A DNA stretch of 64,000 nucleotides from Maritalea mobilis (GCF_004363175.1 NZ_SNYR01000001.1:1302001-1366000), one strand, 5' to 3'. Positions 18,514-26,924 are shown, numbered from the stretch's first letter. Numbers and translations are program-made. The notes: generated by a model not told the origin, from the letters alone.

Positions 18514-18744
18514 ATGAAAATCGCCCCAAAATGGTGTGCTCCTGACGAGTATGGAACACTGGTGGACATTGCCGGCTACCAAAGAACTTGAGAGCTACTC
18601 GAGGCGGCAGATGCAGCTGAGCGAATGGCCAATACCGCCGTTGCCACAACCTTCGGCAATTGGTCAAACGGCGGAGTGTGTAGTGAAAAAGGGCCCTCAG
18701 ATTCACGTCGACCACGCGCTTCAAAACTGCCTACCACCAAATGA
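18514..18744 (+). pseudogene. Possible gene remnant with an in-frame TGA
   Basis: In the 550-bp gap after the hsd operon, an ATG at 18514 opens a frame that stops at a TGA (18589-18591) after 25 codons. The same frame continues for about 50 more codons with a protein-like, Ala/Glu-rich composition (ELLEAADAAERMANTAV) up to TGA 18742-18744. No family is recognised. It could be the remnant of a small gene, or chance. Nothing else was seen between 18259 and 18810. Confidence 0.3.
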
Positions 18745-18810
18745 AATGCCCCCCAGCGCCCAATAAAGCCCTTTTCGACGGCGCTTGCTGCTTGAGGGGG
18801 GGGTAGCGCC

Positions 18811-19398
18811 CTAAAGCCTCACAACCCCCGTGTAATCAATCATACGGCCATTCTCGAGCTTGATTGCGGCACGATAACCACGCTTGCCCGAAACCGAAAA
18901 CACGATCTTGTCGTCGGTGTACTCTATCAGCTTCAGAAGGTTGCCTTCCGCGTCCTGCAAAAGCTCACTGTCAAAGTCACTATCGCTTAGACCAACTTCA
19001 ATCATAAACTCTTTGTTGTGTTGTGCGACTTGTGCCGCTTGCACACGCTTCTTGCGGTCTTTGATACCCCAGATGTTGCCCGCGATGGTAGAAACCAGAA
19101 TAAGGCCAAGAGCAATCAACAGCGGCAGGCCACCCATATCCTCCATTGCCAACAACCCAACAGCCAAAAACCCGGCTGTACCAAGGATGATCAAAATTGC
19201 TGATCCAAGATAGGTCACAAAGAATTTGTAAAGTGGTCCACGACCAAAACCGAGATATAAATTGCGCCACCCAAACGCAATCATGAGGATGCCGATGATC
19301 GCCCAAATGATGGGATTCTTTTTGGCCGCACGGTAAAGGTCACGTCCAAAGCTGGCACCAAAGCCAAACGTTGCGGCAGTTGCAAGTTGTTCAATCAT
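18811..19398 (-). CDS. Small membrane protein of unknown function
   Basis: The product has 195 aa. Hydrophobic segments near 28-48, 58-82 and 88-110 predict three membrane helices, followed by a basic stretch (KDRKKR) and an acidic cytoplasmic or soluble tail of about 80 residues that looks beta-rich. An AGGAAC ribosome-binding site precedes the ATG. I do not recognise the family. It is transcribed in the same direction as the DUF3768 group upstream, about 100 bp away, and might be part of the same island module. Confidence 0.7.
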   Translation of the reverse strand: MIEQLATAATFGFGASFGRDLYRAAKKNPIIWAIIGILMIAFGWRNLYLGFGRGPLYKFFVTYLGSAILIILGTAGFLAVGLLAMEDMGGLPLLIALGLILVSTIAGNIWGIKDRKKRVQAAQVAQHNKEFMIEVGLSDSDFDSELLQDAEGNLLKLIEYTDDKIVFSVSGKRGYRAAIKLENGRMIDYTGVVRL

Positions 19399-19464
19399 AA
19401 TCTGTTCCTAAAACTTTCTGTCAAAATGTGCGGGGCTTTGTGCGCCACACCTTTCAGTGTGTGC

Positions 19465-19491
19465 GGGGATCAACTTTTATTTTTGATCCCC
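19465..19491 (+). terminator. Stem-loop between two minus-strand genes
   Basis: GGGGATCAA (19465-19473) pairs perfectly with TTGATCCCC (19483-19491). The T-tract (TTTTGTT) follows on the plus strand only. For the minus-strand transcript it is a hairpin without a T-run, so its role as a terminator is uncertain. Confidence 0.4.
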
Positions 19492-19498
19492 TTTTGTT

Positions 19499-19828
19499 CT
19501 AATATTCATTCGCACACATGATTGTTAAAACGCGACAGGTTTGGCTGGGGTCTGCCGGGTCTGATGAGCCACATTCCAGTTTGGGATCGTAATAATCGAT
19601 TTTCCAAAAATAGCGCTCCCCCTGCATATCAATGGCCGCAAAGTCATGCTCGTTATGGGGATCATTATCTTCATCGAATTGATCGAATGTCCTCACCTTT
19701 TCAAGGAGGGCAAGCTGGCTATCAATTGGCAACTCACTAATGCCTGGTGTGATGAAGATCTGGCCACCCTGCATATTGGATCTAAACGCATCATTGAGTT
19801 GGCGAATGCGCACATTGGCGGTCAGCAT
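19499..19828 (-). CDS. DUF3768 domain protein
   Basis: The 109-aa protein shows the family's pattern: RIRQLNDAFR near the start, TFDQFDEDNDPHNEHDF in the middle, FWKIDYYD, and an ending close to TCRVLTIMCANEY. DUF3768 proteins are common on alphaproteobacterial plasmids and islands, and their function is unknown. The ATG at 19828 overlaps the TAA of the upstream gene (TAATG) with GGGAG before it, indicating translational coupling. The TTG at 19843 is therefore rejected as the start. Confidence 0.85.
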   Translation of the reverse strand: MLTANVRIRQLNDAFRSNMQGGQIFITPGISELPIDSQLALLEKVRTFDQFDEDNDPHNEHDFAAIDMQGERYFWKIDYYDPKLECGSSDPADPSQTCRVLTIMCANEY

Positions 19829-20481
19829 TATTCTATCTCCCAATCAAGCTCTGTCACATCAACCTTTGGGTGCAACAACGCCAACTGGGTCACATCACGT
19901 GTGATTGGGTCGATCTCAGGGTAATCGCGCCATTTGAGCGTATAGGTCGTTGCATTGACCTTGCCCACGACAACAGCGAGATAAAAGGCTTCATCATCCT
20001 CCTCGATGTCACGGGTCAGCACCAGGCTGCCCACACCCATTTTGGACCAGTCCTGTGGCGGCGCACCCTTTGGACGCACAGGGCCATCCACAGCCTTGCG
20101 TTCACTTGCTGGCGCCTCCTTTGCGTCACCAGCTTCAGCGGCACTACCATCCACAACCTGTAAATGCGATGTCTTGGGCTTTTTAGGCGCGAGCTTGGCG
20201 AGTTGCTCAAATACGGTATTCTGGATGCGGGGCATGAACAGTTTGCCGCTGCGCTCAAAGACACGTCCTTTTGGCACACGGTTGGCCAGGGCAAGCGCTT
20301 CATTGCTCTTCACGACCAGCGTTTGAAAGCCATCTGCCTTTGCGCCCTTTTTCGCGGCCATTGCGTTGTCTGCGGCAAACCATGAGCCTCTGGCAGGCTC
20401 GGTGCCATCCTTATGGAAAACTACTATTGCGGGTTGATCACTTGAATCGACAAGCGGCATCTGTCTGGCTGATTGTGCCAT
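19828..20481 (-). CDS. Unrecognised 217-aa island protein
   Basis: The protein has a basic, Ala/Lys-rich N-terminal half and a linker rich in Ala, Pro and Glu (about 105-135). A C-terminal beta-rich domain (about 145-217) includes GSLVLTRDIEEDDEAFY and a TLKWRDYPE segment, which could be a small SH3- or Tudor-like barrel. A GGAGAT ribosome-binding site precedes the ATG. It is translationally coupled to the DUF3768 gene, suggesting a joint role in the element. The function is unknown. Confidence 0.7.
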   Translation of the reverse strand: MAQSARQMPLVDSSDQPAIVVFHKDGTEPARGSWFAADNAMAAKKGAKADGFQTLVVKSNEALALANRVPKGRVFERSGKLFMPRIQNTVFEQLAKLAPKKPKTSHLQVVDGSAAEAGDAKEAPASERKAVDGPVRPKGAPPQDWSKMGVGSLVLTRDIEEDDEAFYLAVVVGKVNATTYTLKWRDYPEIDPITRDVTQLALLHPKVDVTELDWEIE

Positions 20482-20713
20482 GGTAAATATCTCCGTATGT
20501 GAAGGGAATTGTTTTGGGGCAGCTCAAAGGCCTGCCGCGAGTTGGCATGACTACCAACAAAAAGAGCGGCCCGAAGGCCGCCCGCTAGCTTCAATGCATT
20601 GCATCAACGCCACTTCATTATTGCACAAAACTGAAGAGTTGTCAAGTTTATCGTTTATATTCAGATACTTAGACCAAGCCTCAGGTGACAAAGAATTCAA
20701 AATTTCTTCTAAA

Positions 20714-22471
20714 CTATTGCGCCTTTTTGCTTCTGGTTTTGCGCTTCTTTTTTCTCGCCTCACGGGAACCAGATCTTTTGTTGGTCGAGCCACCGTCATT
20801 GGGCTTTGTCGCCTCTAGCTGTTTATCCAACTTGGACAAATCCAAAACTATGCGTCGCTGACCGCTTCCATTGATATTCACGCTTTTCGTGATTTCCCCA
20901 TTGCTGCCTGAACAGCAGATGCCTTTTTGAACCAAAACTTTTTTTATGAAGGCTTGGCGCGCGTATCTAGCATTTTGATTTTCTGGCAATAATTCATCAA
21001 AAAGACTGTCGAAGGCCTTTGGTGTTAGGATTAGTTGACCATTGCTTTTGTTTATGAACCCAGCCTCCTGTTTAAGCTTGGTATTGGTCCGGACCTGCGT
21101 TGCATCATAGGCTGCGAACAACTCCGCGTTTCGCGCATCAATCAGACATTTTTGAATGTGTTTGAACTCAACTTCATGGCCAAATGCGGACTTGATTATC
21201 TCTTTGTACGCCCACCTGCATGCACGTTGAACGTCTTGTTTCGTGCAAGGCAAAAGTTTAACAGCCACCGCAACCAATCCAGCAAACTCAATCAACGCAA
21301 TCTTTGCAGCGATGCGGGTTTTCCGTGGTTCATTTGTCTCGCATTTCCGAATAAATCGTTCGGTAGACAACTCAACCAGTCGTTCGATTTTGTCGTGGTT
21401 CCGCATGAGAAATCTCACCCATTTACAACCTGCTGTTCCGTGGTATCTTGCAGCATTTGCAGACAGGTATTCTGTTTGTTGCCTGTCTAACGGTGGCTCA
21501 TTTTTTCTTAACGCGATCGAAGGGTCCCAGATGCCATAGGGGGTTTCCGGAATGAGCACATCCAACAGCCTGACGCGATCGCTATCCTGCAATTCTCTTT
21601 TTGCAGCAATAGCCTGTGTAATCGGCTTTGGGCTAGAAGACAACGCAATGGTCTGATAAGTACTTCTACCTTCAGCGGCAGCGAGTTTGGATATTCCCTT
21701 CGGTTTGCCAGCGGTTAGGGTATGTATTAATTGAAAGGCATCTCCCATTCTTTTTGAGAGGCTTCCGGTATTAGTCTCCAAGTCATCAAGAATATAAATA
21801 TTGTCGTTGTAGACAAGCGCTGTTTCGTCGATACGGGTTTCAGTTTGCCGCCAGCCCGGGAAATCATTTGGATTCCCCCATACAGACGCTGCGGCTTTCA
21901 CAATAGTTGTCTTGCCAGTGGAGGATTTCGCAGCAAAATTTATGATCATGGTTTCTTGCAGGCCCGAAAACTTCAACAATGGCCCTGCAAAGGCTGAACA
22001 TAATGCAAATAAGCTCACCTTAGATTTCGTCATCGGCCTTGCGACGTGTTCTACCCATTCGTCTAAATCACCAGCGAGCTGGCCATTGCCGACATCAGGC
22101 AGACTACTCATATCTAGATACGCCAGACGACCATCACCCAAGTCGGTAATAGGCTCGTACAATAGGTAAACCCAATCATCGCCAAGCTGATGCCAACCAA
22201 CTTTTTTTGTGAGCAAGCCAGCTTTTTCTGGCAGTGCTTCGATAAGCTCATCCACATCACAACGATTAAAATCGGCACCAATTTTTTGCAATTCTGTTTT
22301 AAGTCGTACCCTGTTCAGAAAATGTTCAATCTCAAGAACATGCGTTGACAATCCGCGATTGTCAGTCCGCTCAACACGCAACAAGACGACATCAGTTCCA
22401 GTGGTTGGATCGTGAAGACGGAATACACCTGCACATTCTTTTGCGGATTTTGTTTTGTTTTTTTTGCCCAT
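20714..22471 (-). CDS. DUF927-type helicase/ATPase of mobile elements
   Basis: The 585-aa protein resembles the DUF927 superfamily of plasmid and phage replication helicase/primase-like ATPases. Walker A is AKSSTGKTT (181-189) and Walker B is YILDDLE near 226-232. The N-terminal region (about 1-150) is a separate domain and the C-terminal part (about 430-585) is helical. The ATG at 22471 is chosen because AAGGAG lies 7 nt upstream. A longer upstream extension of 49 residues is not supported. It follows the HUH protein gene in the same direction, so both probably serve replication of the excised element. Confidence 0.82.
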   Translation of the reverse strand: MGKKNKTKSAKECAGVFRLHDPTTGTDVVLLRVERTDNRGLSTHVLEIEHFLNRVRLKTELQKIGADFNRCDVDELIEALPEKAGLLTKKVGWHQLGDDWVYLLYEPITDLGDGRLAYLDMSSLPDVGNGQLAGDLDEWVEHVARPMTKSKVSLFALCSAFAGPLLKFSGLQETMIINFAAKSSTGKTTIVKAAASVWGNPNDFPGWRQTETRIDETALVYNDNIYILDDLETNTGSLSKRMGDAFQLIHTLTAGKPKGISKLAAAEGRSTYQTIALSSSPKPITQAIAAKRELQDSDRVRLLDVLIPETPYGIWDPSIALRKNEPPLDRQQTEYLSANAARYHGTAGCKWVRFLMRNHDKIERLVELSTERFIRKCETNEPRKTRIAAKIALIEFAGLVAVAVKLLPCTKQDVQRACRWAYKEIIKSAFGHEVEFKHIQKCLIDARNAELFAAYDATQVRTNTKLKQEAGFINKSNGQLILTPKAFDSLFDELLPENQNARYARQAFIKKVLVQKGICCSGSNGEITKSVNINGSGQRRIVLDLSKLDKQLEATKPNDGGSTNKRSGSREARKKKRKTRSKKAQ

Positions 22472-22630
22472 GATTTCACTCCTTTTGCTAAGTGATGGTG
22501 ACAAAATTTGAATGTCACGACCGTTGCGACCAAATTGTTCGGTCGCAAACGTCGCAGCGATTGCTAAATAAGGCTGGGCGGGCAAACATGGCGTACTTGG
22601 CAGCCTGTAGTGTACCACCCCAAACCATTG

Positions 22631-23488
22631 TTATTTCGTTCTACGGCCCCCATTGACGCGCTTACGCATTGCGTTCTTGCGTTTGTGGGATTTACGATTC
22701 ATCAAACGTGACGACGGCTTATGAAAGCAATCATTGAATGGATGTATGAGCCGTACTTGCAATTTGGCCCTATCGCGTGCTGGATAATTGCGCGCATTTC
22801 GCAGCATTAGACGACTGCCGATTGGCCATCGTGCAAGAAAGGCACGAAGCTCTGTTTCATACTTTCTGGGTAAAGAACCTCTAAGCTTCCCCTTAGGTAA
22901 AGAGCGGCGATCACCCCTAGGAAAAAACACACTTTTGTAGGTGTAGCTAAGAGCTGAAAAGAAAGTCGCTCGATCAACTGTCGCGTGCCTAATCGGCTTA
23001 GATGCGAACTCTGACCTGGGATAGGCAGGTCTCAAAGCTTTTAAAGATTCTTCTTTGCTTATCCCATGGAGCATGAGATGCAAATGGGGCTGCCAGCCGA
23101 CGATTTCGCCATCTACTATCAACAATGCAATGTCGAGACCGCCAACAATTAAAGCATCGGATATGTGCCTTTGCAGCCGCCTTGCGTGCTTTTTAACTTC
23201 TCGAGCTAGATTAAGACGCTCACCGAGCTCACCAATTGGTATTGGAGGACCATTAGGTGTCAAGCAAACCGACACCCAGTCTTTTTTATGAAAGCCAAGA
23301 CTTTTCGCCTCAGAAACGAGAGACCGGCGCAGTCGTCGGAGGCACTTGTGGCAATGCTCCAGTTGACAGCAGTTCTTTGGCGTGCAGAGAGGCACCTGGT
23401 GGCCTTCATTTGTCAAACCGCGCAATACATCCTTTGCGCGGCCATCGGCCACATCGAAGGTTTCAAAATCCTTGGGTAGATATTTCAT
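22631..23488 (-). CDS. HUH-type Rep-like protein
   Basis: The 285-aa protein has the features of a rolling-circle replication initiator or relaxase-like nuclease. A Cys-rich cluster lies near 35-49 (CTPKNCCQLEHCHKC). A HUH motif, HLH (135-137 in WQPHLHLMLHG), and a tyrosine-containing helix, SYTYKSVF, at about 181-188 follow. The C-terminus is very basic. The ATG at 23488 sits behind AGGGAGG; the GTG at 23494 overlaps that site. It lies between the HTH gene (10 bp upstream) and the DUF927 gene. Nicking activity is inferred from motif order, not proven. Confidence 0.68.
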   Translation of the reverse strand: MKYLPKDFETFDVADGRAKDVLRGLTNEGHQVPLCTPKNCCQLEHCHKCLRRLRRSLVSEAKSLGFHKKDWVSVCLTPNGPPIPIGELGERLNLAREVKKHARRLQRHISDALIVGGLDIALLIVDGEIVGWQPHLHLMLHGISKEESLKALRPAYPRSEFASKPIRHATVDRATFFSALSYTYKSVFFPRGDRRSLPKGKLRGSLPRKYETELRAFLARWPIGSRLMLRNARNYPARDRAKLQVRLIHPFNDCFHKPSSRLMNRKSHKRKNAMRKRVNGGRRTK

Positions 23489-23498
23489 AGCCACCTCC

Positions 23499-23903
23499 CT
23501 AATACTGGCTGGTGTTGCGCCTTACGCTATTCGCGATAAAGACCTGTAGATCGCTATAGCGGTAACGGATGGTGCGGTTGGCCAGCTTCAAAAACACAGG
23601 ACCACCCCCTGCACTGCGCATATTGGCGAGTGTCTTGACCGAAAGGCTCAGCACCTTCGCCGCCTTATCCGGTGTCAGCATGTCGTCGGGGTTGTATTGA
23701 GGTGTTCTGGTGCGTTTGCCGGAACGCTTGAGTTTGCTTACACGCCTGCGCCTTTTCCGCACCATTTGTTTTGGAAACTCAGCTTCAAGTATGCTTTGGG
23801 CGTGATCTATATCGAGCTTGTCGGCGCGAAAAAGCATTATCAATATCTGAATCACCACGTAGGTGAAGTCAGCTTTGGAGATATTCGGTAGTAAAGATTG
23901 CAT
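23499..23903 (-). CDS. AlpA/excisionase-like HTH protein
   Basis: The 134-aa protein has a helical N-terminal half, a very basic linker (KRRRRVSKLKRSGKRTR near 50-66) and a C-terminal winged HTH. The HTH contains LTPDKAAKVLSLSVKTLANM, followed by a beta-hairpin and YRYSDLQVFI. This is the pattern of AlpA- or MerR-like excisionase regulators in satellites and integrative elements. The ATG at 23903 is preferred, with AGGAGA upstream. It is the first gene after the right-end promoter, so it may control excision and the Rep module. Confidence 0.78.
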   Translation of the reverse strand: MQSLLPNISKADFTYVVIQILIMLFRADKLDIDHAQSILEAEFPKQMVRKRRRRVSKLKRSGKRTRTPQYNPDDMLTPDKAAKVLSLSVKTLANMRSAGGGPVFLKLANRTIRYRYSDLQVFIANSVRRNTSQY

Positions 23904-24202
23904 CGATTGCCATCTCCTATTCACGTTAAAATTGGAGCGTGAATTTTGAAGATGGCTGTTAGAGACGAAAAAGCCCAAGCGCCGTTCAAATCAAAACCCA
24001 CGCAAGACGGCTAACAGCGAAAGCGCTAGATAACCGGTTCTCGGTTGTTTTGTTTGAATAGCCCTTGGGCAAAATGCCTTCGGTGTACCCCCGCAGGAAG
24101 GTAGCTGTATCTCCGTCAAGTGGAGAAATCGAGATCAAACTACGCTGCTAATTAACAGAGCCAAACACCCACTCAAAGCATGGCGAAGCTCCAAAGCATC
24201 CG
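23904..24202 (-). ncRNA. Long structured leader of the HTH-Rep-DUF927 operon
   Basis: The promoter at 24209-24236 lies about 300 nt before the first gene, and the leader contains a string of hairpins: TCTCC/GGAGA (24110-24126), CCTTC/GAAGG (24077-24101), GCCC/GGGC (24061-24070) and AACCG/CGGTT (24032-24046). No ORF with a ribosome-binding site is present. A possible role is transcriptional attenuation or a phage-P4-like immunity RNA. That is inference from position only. Nothing else was seen in this stretch. Confidence 0.45.
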
Positions 24203-24208
24203 GATTTA

Positions 24209-24236
24209 AATATACACCAACATCACCCCATGTCAA
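24209..24236 (-). promoter_or_regulatory. Promoter of the right-end island operon
   Basis: On the minus strand, a perfect -35 TTGACA (24236-24231), a 16-bp spacer and the -10 TATATT (24214-24209) predict a start near 24202. Confidence 0.65.
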
Positions 24237-24469
24237 GAGGACATAAAGAAATGTTTATATCTTCACCCTACTAGCTCAAGTCTCAGCACCAGAATTTTGT
24301 GGGTCGCATTGTTAGTAGCAATAACACGTTAGGCGTAGTGTTGCGTCTTATCAATGGCAACGACGGCGTCAGTTACTCGCACGCGCTGCTACCTATTTGC
24401 TACTTATCGGCACATTGAGGCAGGTTAGACTTAGCACTTCCAAGCTCACAACCGGCTGTATTAATGAGA

Positions 24470-24524
24470 AAAATTTTGGTAGCGGGAGAGGGACTTGAAC
24501 CCCCGACACGCGGATTATGATTCC
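24470..24524. repeat. attR: 55-bp direct repeat within tRNA-Met
   Basis: It is identical to 1657-1711. It covers the 3' 48 nt of the intact tRNA-Met gene (minus strand) plus 7 bp of flank, and marks the right boundary of the island. Confidence 0.9.
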
Positions 24525-24553
24525 GCTGCTCTAACCAACTGAGCTACCCCGCC
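24477..24553 (-). tRNA. tRNA-Met (CAT, elongator)
   Basis: This 77-nt cloverleaf on the minus strand has an encoded CCA. The acceptor is GGCGGGG with TCCCGCT, the D-arm GCTC/GAGC, the anticodon stem GCGGA/TCCGC around ATCATAA (anticodon CAT), and the T-arm GGGGG/CCCTC around TTCAAGT. The structure is the typical alphaproteobacterial elongator tRNA-Met. The integrated element uses its 3' end as target, and the gene stays whole. Confidence 0.96.
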
Positions 24554-24607
24554 CCGAAAGACATATCTATAAAGATAGGACAAAGCTGTTTCGCTTTGCT
24601 GCGGGGG

Positions 24608-24636
24608 ATATAATGCGGGGCAAGCCTTAATGTCAA
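24608..24636 (-). promoter_or_regulatory. Promoter of tRNA-Met
   Basis: On the minus strand, -35 TTGACA (24636-24631) and -10 TTATAT (24613-24608) are separated by 17 bp, about 55 nt before the tRNA 5' end. Confidence 0.75.
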
Positions 24637-24804
24637 GCTGCAATCATGCAAGAAATTTGACATTTCTCAACTTATTTCCCACCCTCCATGCAACGGTGAG
24701 GATTCCCATCAAGAAAAAATTATGTAAACAAAATTGAACCATCTTTTTCCTGCCGCATTATCATTTAAGATACAGGTAAATTTTGCCAGCAAACCGAGGC
24801 CAAT

Positions 24805-25449
24805 ATGAAAAAAGAATTATTACTCGCAACCGTGGCTGCATTCAGCCTTTCGGCTTGTACAACAACAGGGTGGAACTCTAACGCCGTTAAGGGCGGCGCA
24901 GGTGGCGCAGCCGCTGGCGCAGTGGCCGGCTTGGTTTATGCATCCGTTGCCAACAAAGACGCCCGCACAGCCGCGCTGGTTGGCGCTGGCCTAGGCGCTC
25001 TTACTGGCGCAAGCGTTGGCGCTTACATGGACCGGCAAGAAGCCGAATTGCGCAACAGCTTGGCGAACACAGGCGTAACCGTTACTCGCCAAGGCGACCA
25101 GATTATTCTGAACATGCCATCGAACGTAACGTTCCGCACAGACCAGTCTAATGTTGAGCCGCAGTTCTATGAGACATTAAATTCAGTGGCTGCTGTGTTG
25201 CAGAAATATCCAAAAACATTGGTTGATGTTTATGGCCACACCGATTCAACTGGCTCAGATCAATATAACCTTGAGCTGTCTAACCGTCGCGCCATGTCAG
25301 TGGCCAACTATGTTTCTGGCCGTGGTGTAGACCCACGCCGGGTATATGTGACTGGTTACGGCGAGTCTCAGCCAATTGCGTCTAACGCAACAGAAAGCGG
25401 CCGCGCGCAAAACCGTCGGGTAGAAATTCAGATTTCACCTTTGACTTAG
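24805..25449 (+). CDS. OmpA-family lipoprotein with glycine zipper
   Basis: This 214-aa outer-membrane-associated lipoprotein has a signal peptide ending in the lipobox LSAC (Cys18). A Gly/Ala-rich glycine-zipper segment spans about 30-75. A C-terminal OmpA peptidoglycan-binding domain spans about 100-212, with VDVYGHTDSTGS and the typical NRRVEIQI ending. It probably anchors the envelope to peptidoglycan, like YiaD-type proteins. It is monocistronic and followed by a strong terminator. Confidence 0.92.
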   Translation: MKKELLLATVAAFSLSACTTTGWNSNAVKGGAGGAAAGAVAGLVYASVANKDARTAALVGAGLGALTGASVGAYMDRQEAELRNSLANTGVTVTRQGDQIILNMPSNVTFRTDQSNVEPQFYETLNSVAAVLQKYPKTLVDVYGHTDSTGSDQYNLELSNRRAMSVANYVSGRGVDPRRVYVTGYGESQPIASNATESGRAQNRRVEIQISPLT

Positions 25450-25469
25450 TCAGCACGGCTGTCGAATCT

Positions 25470-25503
25470 AAAACGCCCCGCAAATTTTGTGGGGCGTTTT
25501 TTG
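25470..25503 (+). terminator. Terminator after the OmpA-like gene
   Basis: AAACGCCCC (25470-25478 region) pairs with GGGGCGTTT (25491-25499), followed by a T-run. It may also serve the convergent retropepsin gene. Confidence 0.85.
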
Positions 25504-25519
25504 TTGAAGACCTTACATC

Positions 25520-26746
25520 TCAAAGCTTAGGCACATGAATGCGCCGCACTTGGCCATCGCGCACCACACGAAGATCAGCGCTTTTGCGAGGGTCAAATTG
25601 CCCGATCAACCAGTTAATCTGCCCGCACCTGTTACCCGATTTTGGCAATGCCGCCGAACGACCATTGATGCTGTGCACCTTATCGCCCAATTGCAGCCCA
25701 GCATTCGCGGCCTTTGATCCTTTATAGAGTTGCACCACTTCGGCCTGCCCATTGCGATAAGAAATTGAGTAGCCCGCTTCAGCCTTCGCGGAGGCGGCAC
25801 GACCACGCGGCTCCAAAATAAAGGCACCATTGGGATAATCCAATGTCACAACATGGTCCTGCATGATCCCGGCGCCAACCAATGTGGGGGGATGCGCCCG
25901 AGTTGTGGCACGCACATCGCGCAATATATATGAGCCAATTTCAAACTGCTTGAGGGTAAACCGCGCCAACTCCTCAACTTGCCCCATGCCCCCTGCACTT
26001 TCCCCCTGATAGCCTGCCCCAATCATGGTGGTGCCAGGCGCAATTGCACCATGCACCTGCGGATTATTCGCTACGGCTTTAAACAAGACGACATGCTCGG
26101 AATTACCCGTATCGAACAAAGCTTTTTCCGCTACGCCGCCCACGCGATAGTCAATGATGGGCAAATGCGGATATCCCGTATCATAAAGCTTTTCACGCCG
26201 TGCTTTGGTCGACACGCCCAAAGCAGTTGCATTGGCGGCGATAGAAAGTTTTGCTGCCGCATGATCAATGCGCCACGCGCTGCCCGGCAGCAATTCCGAA
26301 CCCAAAACGCCGTCGGTGATAAAACAATGCCCAACATCCAATCCGCTAAAATCATGCACCAACACGGGCACATTTCGAAAGATGCTGCCGCCTAAATCCA
26401 GACGTTCCAATACCGCAATGTCCATGGTCAATTGTGTGCCGTTGGCATCGACACCCTTATTGCGCCCCACAGCGTTTAAGCCGATCTTTTGTGCAAATTG
26501 GCTGGAGAAAATGGTTGGCGATCCGGTGTCAAAAATAAACTCGCCCTTGGTGCCATTGGCAACCGCCTGAACATAATATTTGCCGCGTTTAATCTCCATC
26601 GGAATATGGCTGACCGCAACCGTGCGCTCGATCATTTTCTTTGCAGGTGCCGGCTTTTCATCCAAGGAAATATCGCCACGAAATTTGCATCCTGCCAACC
26701 CGACGCATAATGCCAACGCTACTACCGATAAAACAGACTGTTTCAT
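25520..26746 (-). CDS. Retropepsin-like aspartic protease with PDZ domain (lipoprotein)
   Basis: The 408-aa protein has a lipoprotein signal ending in LAGC. Two aspartyl motifs, FDTGSPT (near 73) and FDTGNSE (near 209), lie in two half-domains as in pepsin-like folds. A PDZ-type domain follows (about 325-400, with GLQLGDKVHSING). Periplasmic or outer-membrane location is expected. Substrates are unknown. It is monocistronic and convergent with the OmpA-like gene. Confidence 0.82.
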   Translation of the reverse strand: MKQSVLSVVALALCVGLAGCKFRGDISLDEKPAPAKKMIERTVAVSHIPMEIKRGKYYVQAVANGTKGEFIFDTGSPTIFSSQFAQKIGLNAVGRNKGVDANGTQLTMDIAVLERLDLGGSIFRNVPVLVHDFSGLDVGHCFITDGVLGSELLPGSAWRIDHAAAKLSIAANATALGVSTKARREKLYDTGYPHLPIIDYRVGGVAEKALFDTGNSEHVVLFKAVANNPQVHGAIAPGTTMIGAGYQGESAGGMGQVEELARFTLKQFEIGSYILRDVRATTRAHPPTLVGAGIMQDHVVTLDYPNGAFILEPRGRAASAKAEAGYSISYRNGQAEVVQLYKGSKAANAGLQLGDKVHSINGRSAALPKSGNRCGQINWLIGQFDPRKSADLRVVRDGQVRRIHVPKL

Positions 26747-26924
26747 CCAAAACTCCTAATACTCAACTCAACGCTATATAGCGTTTAAATTTTAAAAATT
26801 CAAATAATACTTTAATTTTATAATGCAATAATTATGAACCTTCGATGACAACACTTTAACAAGCATCTGCAATCGAACTCCAATTTCCATTGACATTTTC
26901 ACCTGGAACATATAGGGAACATTT

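Larger units (their letters stand above)
1657..24524. mobile_element. Integrative genomic island at tRNA-Met
   Basis: The element is bounded by perfect 55-bp direct repeats, the right one being the 3' end of an intact tRNA-Met gene. It carries a tyrosine integrase at the left end and an HTH-Rep-DUF927 module at the right end. No capsid, tail, terminase or type IV secretion genes are seen, so it is neither a complete prophage nor a self-transmissible ICE. It resembles a phage satellite or an integrative mobilizable element. Cargo is mainly restriction and defence-like genes. Base composition varies strongly inside it, with an AT-rich DUF262 gene beside a GC-rich hsd operon, which suggests stepwise assembly. 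Confidence 0.88.
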
